Assembly: GCA_000433475.1 (NCBI GenBank)
Contig: HF993109.1
Span: 124,001 to 188,000 of the forward strand
DNA from: Mycoplasma sp. CAG:956
GTDB taxonomy: Bacteria > Bacillota_I > Bacilli_A > RF39 > UBA660
Reading direction: 5' to 3'
DNA: 64,000 bases
A program made the translations under genes and the position numbers. This document shows, in pieces, positions 24,632-34,455 of this stretch. Below the pieces are notes generated by a model that had not been told where the DNA came from, did no database searches, and saw nothing but the letters and a program-made list of their open reading frames with translations. Every line of letters starts with the position of its first letter. The stretch's first letter is position 1.

Positions 24632-27600
24632 ATGAATAATAAATTAAGTATTGAAGAATTTAGAAAATATAAAGAACAATTACAAAAAATAATTGATGAC
24701 TTTAAAAATAATTATGAAGTAATGAAAAATAATCCTTCTTATAATGAAGCCCAAGAAGAAGAAAAAAGCATTGCTGCCTATTTTAAAATTGAACAAGATC
24801 TTTTTAGTCATGATTTAAGTGCTATCCCATACGAAGAGTATCAAAACCTATCAATTATGGCAACAGACCAAGAAGAATTAGATCTGTCAAATAGCCATGC
24901 TAATATTGATTTTTCACTCATCGAGGTATTTGGACACTGCAATTTTAAGGGGTGTAACTTAAAAAATATTGAAAAAGTAAATGATAGAATAAGTCCTAAG
25001 TATTTAGATACTGATATCTTTTTAAAAAATAAAGATTTATTTTTATCTAGTAGTTTTCCCGAATGGTTCCAAGAAAAATGGTACTATGGTGATTTATCAA
25101 TCGAAGATGTAACTAAATTAGATAAGACTTTAATAGAAGAACTTATCAGTAATCCGCAAATTTTATATCATCTTAGTAATAGTCATGATGTTTATATAAT
25201 TAGAAATTTAGGCTTAAAAAAGGCTCTTTCTATCTATAATTATTCTAAAGAAGAATATCAAGTCTTAAATAACCTTATATTTAATCTATCAAGTGCTAAT
25301 TTTAATAAGATAGACCAATCATTAACTGATCCCGAAGCAATTATTAAAAATATTTATCAAATCTCTGTTGATGATATATTAGCGGTAGATAATGAGTATT
25401 TTAAAAGAAGATTAAAGCCAGAAAGTTATCATCAAAAATTTGTTGAGGCTAATGAAAATATTTTTAAAACTAAGAGTAACTTACCAGAAGATGTTAAAAA
25501 TAGATATTATGAACACAATCTTAGTGTAAATGATGTTTTAAATAACTATGAGGAATTCAAAAATATTCCCTTATTAGGATTTATGAAATCAATAACAAGT
25601 AGTTCTAAAGATATAATTTGTAATATTAATTTAGCTTATGGTAGTATGGCTTTTCAACAAGTTTATCCATTATATCCCAAATTAATTAAACATTTAAATG
25701 ATGCTGATATTTTTTTAAGTTTTAATAAAAATTATGATGTAAAAACTGGTTTAAGAGATGCCGTTACTAATTGCTTAGAATGCTTTAAAGAAAAAAAAGT
25801 ACCCGATTGGGCAAATGAAATGTTTACAAGTATTGTTCCTAAATATTACGATATAAGCAATTTGAAAAAATATAATCCCCAAATTTGCTTATATGATCCC
25901 TTGCAACGCAAAATAGTAGAAACTAACAACGTTGATAATGCAATCAAATTTAATGACGAAACACATTTTTTTGATTATGTGGACGATAGAAGTCCCGTAA
26001 ATGCCTTTATCTTATATTTAAAAAGAAGTAATATTGACTTTAAAGAATTTGCTACTTATCAAGAATTTCGTGCCTTTATGGCAGAGCATTTAGGAAAAAT
26101 GCGAGAAAAAAATTACTTTAAAGATTATGATTCCTACGCCTTTATTCCGACCTATTCCAAAGCTTTTTACCAAGATTTTCGTCATATCTTTATTGATTTA
26201 AATAGCAATGGAACCTTACAAAAAGCCTTCTATGATAATAGATTAACACCTGATTATATAAGGCTTTATCCTAAGTGTTTTAAAGATTTAGAACACGAAG
26301 ATTTAAGATATGTTATAAGTAGCGATAATAAAAAATTTAAAGAAGTATTTATTCCTTTTTATACCAGTCATTTTGGTAATTTAGCATTATTAGATATTTT
26401 TAAAAAATATGCTTATAACAATTATCTAGTTGATTCCCTTGACCAAATAAAGTTAGATGAGGGTATGACTAAGGAACAAATTGATAAAAAAATAAGAAGC
26501 ATTACTTATAGTAATATTTTAAAATACAGCCAGTTTTATTGGAAAAATTTAAAAAGTGATCCTTTATTTGCTAAAGAATATCCAGAACTTATTCTATCCG
26601 AAGATGAAATAATGACACCAAGTGGCATAGTCCAAAATGACATTATCGATAAATTTTACAGAGGTAAATTAACTTTTGATGATATATTTACTTGTAAACC
26701 GCTAGCTTTAGCCTTACAACATAAAAATATCAATGTTGCCATTAGAAACAATAGTACTTATTATTTTGGCAATGGTATGAACGAAGCTCAAATTTATCTA
26801 AAACAGTTAGGCCAAGAAGACTTTCTAAAATTATGTAGTACTTTTGGTAAATTCTTAGATAATTCCATTAACAGAATTAAATTTTCTAATGATATTTCTT
26901 ATTCCGAATTATGTAAACAATTAGAAGAACTAACTGTTAAAAAAGCAACTTATGAAGGTATTCCTTTTAATGAAAGCAATGCCCCTTCCTTCTTAGTACA
27001 ACAGCATCCTGAACTTTTCTTGGATGAATCTGCTCCTTGGGGGTTAAAAATGGCTTTTGAGGATGGTATTGATTTTTACTCTTTAGCAGCTAACTATAAT
27101 GAGACTTTCCCTTTCTTAAAAGATAAAGCGGCTGTAAGTTTCTTTATCAGAAAAGATAAAGGACATAAAGGTGCCATTGCTAATTATTTTAATCTTTTTG
27201 GTAATATAGATGCCTTAAAACTTGCTGGTAAAAAGCCCGATATTGTAACTAAAATGATTCATCATGATAAGGTTTACAATTTAAGAACCTGGTATTTAAA
27301 AACAGGTGGTAAATTTATTCCTGATCCAGTTGTTATGGAAAATTTTCCCCTAGATGATGTTGATAAATTCTTAACAGCAGGATTTAAATGGAGCAATTTA
27401 ATGCGTTTATCAGAATTTACTAAAAATGATGAAACCAAAGAAGCCTTGCTAAAAATTGCTTATGTTTTTGGTACTTTTGATAATGATGATAGGGGCTATA
27501 AAAAAGTATATGACTTATTAACTGAATTGCCGACTAAGTTTAAAGAAGATATTGGTTATATCTTTGATAACTTAGATAATGCTCTAGATAGTAATGCTAA

Positions 27601-29224
27601 TTTTAATGTTTATTTTCCTAATAATGATTTGGCAACAAATTTAATATTAACTGCTAATTCTGAAAAATTTCCGATTACTAGACCTAACTTTTTTAAACAG
27701 TTATATCGCCATAATGCTGATAATACTTATACTTTAACAATTAATCAGCAAAAATATCCTAAAACAAGCCTAGTTATTCATGAAATTCTAAGTAGTTTTA
27801 AAGAATTTCATTTAATAAATGCTACCAATGCTCATCAATTATTTGGTAACTTTGATTTTCAATATAATCCTGACTTTTATAATTTTTTCATAACTAATTT
27901 AGATACAATATTAAATGATACTGAAAATTCTAGGTATTTGGGTTCTATTCAAAAACAATTTAAAGATATTAAAACAATAAATTCTAATCGTCACCTAACT
28001 TGGCAGATGGCAGTTAACTATGTTTTAGAAAATAAGTTTACCAATGTTAATCTTGGTAACGAACAAATGGCTGCTGTTTCATCTATTGCAGGCTATACCC
28101 AAGAACAATTTGAAAAACTACAAGAAATTTATGAATATAGTAAAAGAAGAGTAAAAAGTAGTATTCCTCATATCGAAGAAAGAACTGATGATTACACTTA
28201 TGAGACCTTAAGATTAGATGATCCATTAGGTCTTGCTATTGGTACCCTTACTGATTGCTGTCAGGAAATAGATGATGCTGCCGAAGTTTGTATGGAACAC
28301 TCAATGACAAGTTCCGATGGTCGTATTTTTGTCATAAAAGATAAAGAAAATAATATTGTAGCTCAAAGTTGGGTATGGCGAAATCAAAATGTTTTATGTT
28401 TTGATAATATAGAAATTCCTCACAAAGCCTTTGAACGAGCTATCCAAAAAAAGATAAATTTAACCCAAGTAGTTTATGATATATATAAACAAGCTGCTAA
28501 TATTTTATTAGAAAAAGATAAAGAAATGTATAAGTCTTTATTGGAAAAAGGAAAGATAACAAAAGAAGAATATGATGCCCTATGTTTATCAAAAGTAACT
28601 GTTGGATTAGGTTATAATGATATTGCCGAAGAATTAGAAAAACAAGCAACACTTGATAATGGTATTCTTACTCATCCTCTTGATTATGATGCTCCAGTAA
28701 AGTTAAATCGTAGTCTTTATACCAATGACTCTAAAACCCAATATATTATTGCTGGCAACCAAGATCGTCTAAATAGAAGCCCAATGGAAACTAAAGCTTT
28801 ATATACCGATGACTTTAAAATTTATGATGATACTAACTTCCAAGAAAAAGATTATTTACATTTAATGAAATTAGAACTATTAACTGAAAATGGTAGCGAT
28901 GATTTGAACTATGCATTAACTAAATCAAGAAAAGATGAAAGCTTCCTAACTATTTTAGCTCGTTGTTATAATTTAGATCCTAAAACAACCCAAGTAATTT
29001 ATAATAGTAATATGTCTATAATCTATGATATAAAAGATGATACCTTAAGAATAGGTAAAATTCTTTATAATTCAAATAACTATGATGTAGCTTATTACCA
29101 AATAAAAATAGCTATAGAAAAAATAGCCCAAGATAAAAATATAGATTTATCATTATCAGATAAAAATACCCAAGATTTATATAACAAAATAAATCTTAAT
29201 AATGATATAAAGAGTAGGAGTTAA
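24632..29224 (+). CDS. Very large hypothetical protein (1530 aa)
   Basis: No family recognised with confidence. There is no signal peptide or membrane helix. Residues 1-1150 are mostly helical with recurrent segments of the type P..Y......D..., each followed by a short helix (for example LPEDVKNRYYEHNLSVNDVL, DNRLTPDYIRLYPKCFKD), suggesting degenerate helical repeats. Near residues 1195-1260 is a compact, better conserved-looking block: LGTLTDCCQEI, CMEHSMTSSDGRIFVIKD, NIVAQSWVWRN, VLCFDNIEI, with a Cys-Cys pair. That block could be a GNAT-like or other alpha/beta enzyme domain; this is only inference. RBS AGGAG precedes ATG 24632; the stop is 2 bases from the next gene. Confidence 0.6.
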   Translation: MNNKLSIEEFRKYKEQLQKIIDDFKNNYEVMKNNPSYNEAQEEEKSIAAYFKIEQDLFSHDLSAIPYEEYQNLSIMATDQEELDLSNSHANIDFSLIEVFGHCNFKGCNLKNIEKVNDRISPKYLDTDIFLKNKDLFLSSSFPEWFQEKWYYGDLSIEDVTKLDKTLIEELISNPQILYHLSNSHDVYIIRNLGLKKALSIYNYSKEEYQVLNNLIFNLSSANFNKIDQSLTDPEAIIKNIYQISVDDILAVDNEYFKRRLKPESYHQKFVEANENIFKTKSNLPEDVKNRYYEHNLSVNDVLNNYEEFKNIPLLGFMKSITSSSKDIICNINLAYGSMAFQQVYPLYPKLIKHLNDADIFLSFNKNYDVKTGLRDAVTNCLECFKEKKVPDWANEMFTSIVPKYYDISNLKKYNPQICLYDPLQRKIVETNNVDNAIKFNDETHFFDYVDDRSPVNAFILYLKRSNIDFKEFATYQEFRAFMAEHLGKMREKNYFKDYDSYAFIPTYSKAFYQDFRHIFIDLNSNGTLQKAFYDNRLTPDYIRLYPKCFKDLEHEDLRYVISSDNKKFKEVFIPFYTSHFGNLALLDIFKKYAYNNYLVDSLDQIKLDEGMTKEQIDKKIRSITYSNILKYSQFYWKNLKSDPLFAKEYPELILSEDEIMTPSGIVQNDIIDKFYRGKLTFDDIFTCKPLALALQHKNINVAIRNNSTYYFGNGMNEAQIYLKQLGQEDFLKLCSTFGKFLDNSINRIKFSNDISYSELCKQLEELTVKKATYEGIPFNESNAPSFLVQQHPELFLDESAPWGLKMAFEDGIDFYSLAANYNETFPFLKDKAAVSFFIRKDKGHKGAIANYFNLFGNIDALKLAGKKPDIVTKMIHHDKVYNLRTWYLKTGGKFIPDPVVMENFPLDDVDKFLTAGFKWSNLMRLSEFTKNDETKEALLKIAYVFGTFDNDDRGYKKVYDLLTELPTKFKEDIGYIFDNLDNALDSNANFNVYFPNNDLATNLILTANSEKFPITRPNFFKQLYRHNADNTYTLTINQQKYPKTSLVIHEILSSFKEFHLINATNAHQLFGNFDFQYNPDFYNFFITNLDTILNDTENSRYLGSIQKQFKDIKTINSNRHLTWQMAVNYVLENKFTNVNLGNEQMAAVSSIAGYTQEQFEKLQEIYEYSKRRVKSSIPHIEERTDDYTYETLRLDDPLGLAIGTLTDCCQEIDDAAEVCMEHSMTSSDGRIFVIKDKENNIVAQSWVWRNQNVLCFDNIEIPHKAFERAIQKKINLTQVVYDIYKQAANILLEKDKEMYKSLLEKGKITKEEYDALCLSKVTVGLGYNDIAEELEKQATLDNGILTHPLDYDAPVKLNRSLYTNDSKTQYIIAGNQDRLNRSPMETKALYTDDFKIYDDTNFQEKDYLHLMKLELLTENGSDDLNYALTKSRKDESFLTILARCYNLDPKTTQVIYNSNMSIIYDIKDDTLRIGKILYNSNNYDVAYYQIKIAIEKIAQDKNIDLSLSDKNTQDLYNKINLNNDIKSRS

Positions 29225-29226
29225 CT

Positions 29227-30207
29227 ATGTTAGATAATAATTTAGATACTATAATTAATAAAACTTATATTATCGATAAAACCCCTTTAAATGAAGAAAA
29301 AATAAAAAAAGTAATAATAAGTCTAAAAGACAGTATTATTTCTAGTAAAGAAGAAATTACAGCGGCAAATGCTATAGATATAAAAAATCATAATGGCAAT
29401 ATAATTGACTTTTCTATTATTGAAAGAATATTTAAAAATATTAATAATGAAAAAATTTATTATGGTAATGTAACAACCCTAAAAAAAGATAATAATAAGT
29501 ATTATGGCAAACAATACTTTGATAAAGGCAATGTCTTAATTTTTAATACAGGCAATCCTTATATTATCTTAGAAATATTTTTAAAAAACTTTTTAGCAGG
29601 TAATACTTCTATTATTGTTACTACTAATTATGCATATGGCTTAAATAAATTATTAGAAACCATTATTAAAACTGTGTTAGAAACAAATAATCTATCACCA
29701 GACTTTATTAACTTACTTACAACTGATGCCCCCGAAGAATTATTAAAAAATAATTATGCCAATATTGATTTAGTAATAGCACTTGGTAATAAATCTTTCC
29801 AAAATAAGATTACTAACTATTCTAAAGTACCTGTTTTACTTAGTGGCTATGAAACATTTGATTTATATATTGATGAAATGTTAGATAAAACTTTTCTAAC
29901 AAAGATAATTAATCTTCATTTACCAATGCACGTTTATATTAATAAAAATTTAAAAATTGATTTACGAGGTAGTATGTTAGTAGATGGAGTAGAGGAAGCT
30001 ATTATGCAAATTAATTATAATGGTAATGGTTATAGTAGTGCTATATTTACTAGTAATGATGATAATGCCGCTAATTTTATTAGTAAAGTTAAGTCCAAGA
30101 TAGTTACGGTTAATACTAGTCCTACTATTGAAAGACTAATGGATATACAAGTTAAGGATTTAGTCTTAGAAAAGACCGTTATTTATCCTAATAAAAAGAA
30201 AAACTAG
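29227..30207 (+). CDS. Aldehyde-dehydrogenase-fold protein, probably inactive (ProA-like)
   Basis: A 326-residue protein with the ALDH fold of glutamate-5-semialdehyde dehydrogenase type: NVLIFNTGNPYIILEIFLKN and FLAGNTSIIV match the cofactor-domain strands, and the C-terminal SAIFTSNDDNAANFISKVK, VTVNTSP matches the ProA end (SIFTxDxxxAxxFL, VYVNAS). The catalytic Cys segment is missing (NLHLPMHVYINKNL stands where Q..C.A is expected) and the protein is about 90 residues short, so it is probably a non-enzymatic relative. The start follows the previous stop by 2 bases, with its RBS inside that gene. A second, shorter relative lies at 34456. Confidence 0.65.
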   Translation: MLDNNLDTIINKTYIIDKTPLNEEKIKKVIISLKDSIISSKEEITAANAIDIKNHNGNIIDFSIIERIFKNINNEKIYYGNVTTLKKDNNKYYGKQYFDKGNVLIFNTGNPYIILEIFLKNFLAGNTSIIVTTNYAYGLNKLLETIIKTVLETNNLSPDFINLLTTDAPEELLKNNYANIDLVIALGNKSFQNKITNYSKVPVLLSGYETFDLYIDEMLDKTFLTKIINLHLPMHVYINKNLKIDLRGSMLVDGVEEAIMQINYNGNGYSSAIFTSNDDNAANFISKVKSKIVTVNTSPTIERLMDIQVKDLVLEKTVIYPNKKKN

Positions 30208-30226
30208 AATATAAATTGTTTCAAAT

Positions 30227-30262
30227 AAAAAATATCAAGGTTTGTTTTCTTGATATTTTTTT
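30227..30262. terminator. Bidirectional terminator between convergent genes
   Basis: A 13-bp stem AAAAAATATCAAG/CTTGATATTTTTT (30227-30239 with 30249-30261). T runs on both strands let it serve the ALDH-like gene and prsA, which converge here. Confidence 0.9.
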
Positions 30263-30266
30263 AAAC

Positions 30267-31316
30267 TTAGTTACTAGATGAACTATTTTTTTTGTTTTCT
30301 TGAATTTTTAATAATGAATTTTGAATATAATTTGTATAATTAGTATTTAAATCATCATCAATAATATTCATACCATATTCTTTACGAACAGCTTGCATTG
30401 ATTTAATATAAGCTTCTTGGTTTTTACTTAAATAATCACTTACTAAAGCATCAATAATTTTATCTCTAACATCTTCTAATTTGGCTTTTTCTTTAGTTTC
30501 TGTACGATATACTAAGTGATATCCTAATTCAGTCTCAACAATGTTAGATGAATATTCACCATCTTTTAATTTGTAAGCTTCAGTAACAAGATTATTATAG
30601 TTAGAACCTAAAGTATCAGTATTAATAAATCCTAAACTACCACCATCGTTTTTAGAAGAATCATCATTAGAATATTCTTTAGCAAGTTCACTAAAAGTAT
30701 CTGCAATCTTACTCTTATCAGCAGCTTTTAATTTATCAAGTGCTTCTTGAGCTTTTGCTTTAGCTTCATTTTTAGCCTTAGTTTTATCATCATCAGAAGC
30801 ATCAGATGCATAATTAACACTAATTAGAATATGAGAAACTTTAATATCAGGTTTAATTTCATCATTATAATATTTTTTGATATCTTTTTCACCAATATTA
30901 TCTTTAGCATAATCTTCAGCTGCTTTATTTTGTAAGTAGCTTAAATATACATAATCTTTATATTCATCAAGTGTTTGATATCCAGTATAAGTTTGGATAG
31001 CGCTAAGTAATTTATCACCATAACTAGTTTCTAATTGACTCATAACTGAATCAGCATTCTTATGAGCTTCTTCAGTAGAATCAGCATATTTCTTTTCTAA
31101 TATCATTTTATCAATCATATTTAAGATGACTTCAGTTCCATATTTATCCTTCATTTGATTATAGAAATCGGTAACACTGATTTTAGCATCCTCATTAAAT
31201 GTTACAACAGCTTGATCTCCGTTTTCTAAAGTTGGTATCGTCTTTGCACCACAACCACTAAGCAATGTCATACTGGCAAGACTAAGTGCTACTACTTTTT
31301 GTATTTTCTTATTCAT
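30267..31316 (-). CDS. prsA: Foldase lipoprotein PrsA (parvulin PPIase)
   Basis: A membrane-anchored peptidyl-prolyl isomerase that folds secreted proteins outside the cell. The signal peptide ends in the lipobox LLSGC with the lipidated Cys at residue 22. A SurA-N-like chaperone region (about 30-150) is followed by the parvulin domain starting near residue 152 (IKVSHILISV) with the conserved GGSLGFINTDTLG and ELGYHLVYRTE segments. 349 residues is slightly longer than usual. RBS AGGAGAG; monocistronic between an extended -10 promoter and a shared terminator. Confidence 0.92.
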   Translation of the reverse strand: MNKKIQKVVALSLASMTLLSGCGAKTIPTLENGDQAVVTFNEDAKISVTDFYNQMKDKYGTEVILNMIDKMILEKKYADSTEEAHKNADSVMSQLETSYGDKLLSAIQTYTGYQTLDEYKDYVYLSYLQNKAAEDYAKDNIGEKDIKKYYNDEIKPDIKVSHILISVNYASDASDDDKTKAKNEAKAKAQEALDKLKAADKSKIADTFSELAKEYSNDDSSKNDGGSLGFINTDTLGSNYNNLVTEAYKLKDGEYSSNIVETELGYHLVYRTETKEKAKLEDVRDKIIDALVSDYLSKNQEAYIKSMQAVRKEYGMNIIDDDLNTNYTNYIQNSLLKIQENKKNSSSSN

Positions 31317-31336
31317 TTTAATCTCTCCTCTAATGC

Positions 31337-31345
31337 ATTATAGCA
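31337..31345 (-). promoter_or_regulatory. Extended -10 promoter of prsA
   Basis: Minus strand TGCTATAAT (31345 to 31337) about 20 bases before the ATG. The -35 region is unremarkable. RBS AGGAGAG lies between it and the start. Confidence 0.5.
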
Positions 31346-31488
31346 TATTTGCAAGGAGTGTTACTATAAATTTTGATGATTTTGCTTAATTTTTTGGCAT
31401 ACTTCTGGGCTTTTTATGATATCTTTACAAATTGAAAACAAGTACTAACTAATTTTTGCTTTATTAGTTTGTTCTTTTTGAATCTTAA

Positions 31489-31743
31489 TTACCTCATCAA
31501 CAGACTATTAACAAACTTAGAAATTTGTTCTGGCATTAATCCTAAACCAATAGAATTTTTAATAGTTTCATTTTTTAGAAGTAAGTAACATTAAGGCTCT
31601 TTTTTGTCAATCATCATAATTTCGTTATGAAAATTATCTTCTAATTTATCAAGGGCAATTAAAATAGTTGTCACTGCAAATGGGTATTTAACTTACAAAT
31701 CTTCTTCTTTTATAACAAAACGATTAACTATCTTACGATTAAA
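31489..31743 (-). pseudogene. Decayed gene of unknown family
   Basis: Within the 530-base gap upstream of prsA one minus-strand frame reads as protein with two internal TAA stops: NRKIVNRFVIKEEDL (stop) VKYPFAVTTILIALDKLEDN, FHNEIMMIDKKEP (stop), NETIKNSIGLGLMPEQISKF and a final stop at 31489-31491. The amino-acid composition is protein-like and not low-complexity. I do not recognise the family. The rest of the gap (31350-31488 and 31744-31849) shows nothing. Confidence 0.45.
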
Positions 31744-31849
31744 TGGCAGACTGGAACATAATCGATATCAATTACTTAATTAAAATATCATACACAAAAA
31801 AATTTCCTTACCATAATATATAATGAGACTTATAAAAGGAGGGAAATTT

Positions 31850-31942
31850 ATGAATAACGGATGCGGATGCAACGGCATGGGTCCTGCTATTATCTTAGTT
31901 TTATTTATATTATTAATTATCATAGTTGGAGCTTTTATTTAA
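31850..31942 (+). CDS. YjcZ-like tiny membrane protein (30 aa)
   Basis: A 30-residue peptide: a Gly/Cys-rich head (MNNGCGCNGMG) followed by one hydrophobic helix (PAIILVLFILLIIIVGAFI). This is the layout of the YjcZ family of tiny transmembrane proteins annotated as sporulation proteins in Bacilli. It is preceded by a strong RBS (AAAAGGAGGG) 6 bases from the ATG, which supports real expression. Role unknown; 9 bases before the next small gene. Confidence 0.7.
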   Translation: MNNGCGCNGMGPAIILVLFILLIIIVGAFI

Positions 31943-31951
31943 GGTGATATT

Positions 31952-32068
31952 ATGGAAAAGTGTGTAAAAAAGGATACTTGTCCTAATAAAACCAATCAAA
32001 ACTACTTATTTATAATAGTTCTTTATATTTTACTTGCTATTATATTATCTAGTTTCATCTTTTATTAA
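31952..32068 (+). CDS. Tiny membrane protein (38 aa)
   Basis: A 38-residue peptide with two cysteines in a charged head (MEKCVKKDTCPNKTNQN) and a C-terminal hydrophobic helix (YLFIIVLYILLAIILSSFIF). It starts at ATG 31952 with the RBS AAGGTGAT overlapping the end of the YjcZ-like gene, so the two are coupled and share the terminator at 32067. No family recognised. Confidence 0.65.
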   Translation: MEKCVKKDTCPNKTNQNYLFIIVLYILLAIILSSFIFY

Positions 32069-32090
32069 AAGGGGAAAACCCTTTTTTTCT
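32067..32090 (+). terminator. Rho-independent terminator
   Basis: Stem AAAAGGG/CCCTTTT (32067-32073 with 32079-32085), loop GAAAA, then a T run. It ends the transcript of the two tiny membrane peptides. Confidence 0.9.
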
Positions 32091-32147
32091 AATGCTTTTT
32101 TTTAATATTTATATTATAATGGAATTGTTAGGAAAGTAGGATGTATT

Positions 32148-34436
32148 ATGGCAAAAAAGAAAAAACGTAAAAATAGTGATGATAAGGCTAAAGGCTATAG
32201 TGTTGAGTTAACTGGTCTTATTATTGTTTTAATAGGTATTATTGGTTTTGGCTTCGGCATCGTTGGTGCTATGATAAAAAAATTTGCTATCTTTTTAGTT
32301 GGTGAATTTTGGTTTGCCTTACTTATTCTTTTAGTGATTATTGGTATTATGATGTTATTTAGACGTAATTTACCTAACTTTAAATCAGCTAAATGGACCG
32401 GTATATTTATATTACTAGCAGTTATTTTAATTTTAGCTCATGCTACCTTCATAAAAAATAATTATACATTTACCAGTGTACTTAATGCGACAAAAGATAA
32501 CTATATGGAACGCATTGCAACAATTAATGGTACGGGTCCTATTTTATCAAGTGGTCAAAGTTCTATTAGTGTTGGTGGTGGCATAATTGGGGCTTTACTT
32601 GCTGGTGGTTTAGTCCAATTATTTGGCTACATTGGTACTATGATAACTATTTCTATTTGTGCTATTTTTGGTATTGTCTTATTCTTTGATATTAATTTAG
32701 CTGAAGTATTCACAAATATTAAAGACTATATTGTTAATACTTTCTTTGAAAGCGATGACGATGAAGAAGATGATGATGAGGAAGAATCAGATAAACACGT
32801 CGAAGAAATACCTATTACTAAAGCTACTCCGCAAGTGCCAGATGCAGATAACAAAGTAATTATTACTAGTGTTGATGAATTAAAACAACGTACAGGATTT
32901 GAACAACCAAGAGAAATTCCAGTTACAACAGGTGAGACTATAAGCAGCAGTGAACAACAAGAAGACAAATTAGTATTTGTTAATGACAATTATCGTTTGC
33001 CTGATATTAATAAGATTTTAGATCCTATTAAGAAAGACAATAAAACTAATTCCACAGAATTTATTCGCAGTAATAAAAATATCTTAGAAAGAGTCCTAAA
33101 AGAATTTGGCATTGAAGGTAAAGTAGTAGAGATTCATATGGGACCAGCTGTTACGCAGTATGAAGTCCATATTCCTGCTGGTACTAAACTAAGTCGTATT
33201 GTTTCTTTAGATAAAGAAATTGCCCTCGGTATGGCGGCTAAATCAGTTAAAATAGAAGCCCCAATCCCAGGTAAAAATACAGTTGGTATTGAAATCCCTA
33301 ACCCAGTTATTTCTTCTGTTCAAATTAAAGAAGTTATGGCAAACATTCCTCCTAATCAGTTAAAAGCTAAGATTTTAGTATCTTTAGGTAAAGATATCAT
33401 GGGTCGTGTCCAAACTGCTGATATTTCAAAAATGCCTCACCTTTTAGTAGCGGGTTCTACTGGTTCTGGTAAATCTGTTTGTATTAACTCATTCATCGCT
33501 AGTATTTTAATGCGTTATCGTCCTGATGAAGTAAAATTAATGATGGTTGATCCTAAGAAAGTTGAACTTTCTAATTACAATGGGGTTCCTCATCTATTAT
33601 GTCCAGTTGTAACTGATCCTAAGAAAGCCTCTCTTGCTCTACAAAGAATAGTAGAAGAGATGGAACATCGCTATGACTTATTTGAAGAAAATGGTGTTAA
33701 AAATATTTCTGGTTATAATGAAATGATAGATAAATATAATGAAGATAATCCTGATGATAAAAAGAAACACATGACTTATATCGTTGTTATAATAGATGAG
33801 TTAGCCGACCTTATGATGGTTGCCTCTAAAGAAGTAGAAGACTCCATTATGCGTATTACCCAGATGGCTCGTGCTGCTGGCATCCATTTAATTGTTGCTA
33901 CTCAAAGACCATCAACTGACGTTATTACTGGTGTTGTTAAAGCTAATATTCCATCTCGTATTTCTTTTGCCGTATCAAGTCAAATCGATTCTCGTACTAT
34001 CTTAGATTGCTCAGGAGCTGAAAAACTATTAGGAAAAGGTGATATGTTATATTTACCAATGGGCGAAAATGCCCCAATCCGTATTCAAGGGTGTTTCATT
34101 TCTGATGATGAGATAAGACGTTTAATTGAATATGTTTGTTCACAACAACAAGCAAACTACGATACAAGAATAACCGCTCCTAAAGAAGAAGACCATAATC
34201 CGGTATCTGGAGAAAAAGAAGACTATGAAGATCCTTTATACAATGAAATAGTAGAATTTGCTATAAATACTGGTAAGATTTCTGCATCATTACTTCAAAG
34301 AAGATTTAGACTAGGTTATAACCGTGCCGCAAGATGTATTGATTTACTTGAAGAACGTGGTATTATTGGACCTGCTAATGGTTCTAAACCAAGAGAGGTT
34401 TTAGTTAAATTAGAATCAAAAACACCAGAAGATTAG
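32148..34436 (+). CDS. ftsK: DNA translocase FtsK/SpoIIIE
   Basis: A hexameric motor at the division septum that pumps DNA during chromosome segregation. Residues 1-190 hold about four to five membrane helices; residues 200-285 form an acidic linker (DDDEEDDDEEESD); the alpha/beta motor follows, with Walker A GSTGSGKS near residue 436 and Walker B IVVIIDELADLMM near 550. The C-terminal gamma winged helix (SASLLQRRFRLGYNRAARCI near 705) should read KOPS/SRS-type sequences. 762 residues is normal for the family. RBS AGGA precedes the ATG. Confidence 0.95.
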   Translation: MAKKKKRKNSDDKAKGYSVELTGLIIVLIGIIGFGFGIVGAMIKKFAIFLVGEFWFALLILLVIIGIMMLFRRNLPNFKSAKWTGIFILLAVILILAHATFIKNNYTFTSVLNATKDNYMERIATINGTGPILSSGQSSISVGGGIIGALLAGGLVQLFGYIGTMITISICAIFGIVLFFDINLAEVFTNIKDYIVNTFFESDDDEEDDDEEESDKHVEEIPITKATPQVPDADNKVIITSVDELKQRTGFEQPREIPVTTGETISSSEQQEDKLVFVNDNYRLPDINKILDPIKKDNKTNSTEFIRSNKNILERVLKEFGIEGKVVEIHMGPAVTQYEVHIPAGTKLSRIVSLDKEIALGMAAKSVKIEAPIPGKNTVGIEIPNPVISSVQIKEVMANIPPNQLKAKILVSLGKDIMGRVQTADISKMPHLLVAGSTGSGKSVCINSFIASILMRYRPDEVKLMMVDPKKVELSNYNGVPHLLCPVVTDPKKASLALQRIVEEMEHRYDLFEENGVKNISGYNEMIDKYNEDNPDDKKKHMTYIVVIIDELADLMMVASKEVEDSIMRITQMARAAGIHLIVATQRPSTDVITGVVKANIPSRISFAVSSQIDSRTILDCSGAEKLLGKGDMLYLPMGENAPIRIQGCFISDDEIRRLIEYVCSQQQANYDTRITAPKEEDHNPVSGEKEDYEDPLYNEIVEFAINTGKISASLLQRRFRLGYNRAARCIDLLEERGIIGPANGSKPREVLVKLESKTPED

Positions 34437-34455
34437 AATCTTAATTAATTGGAAA

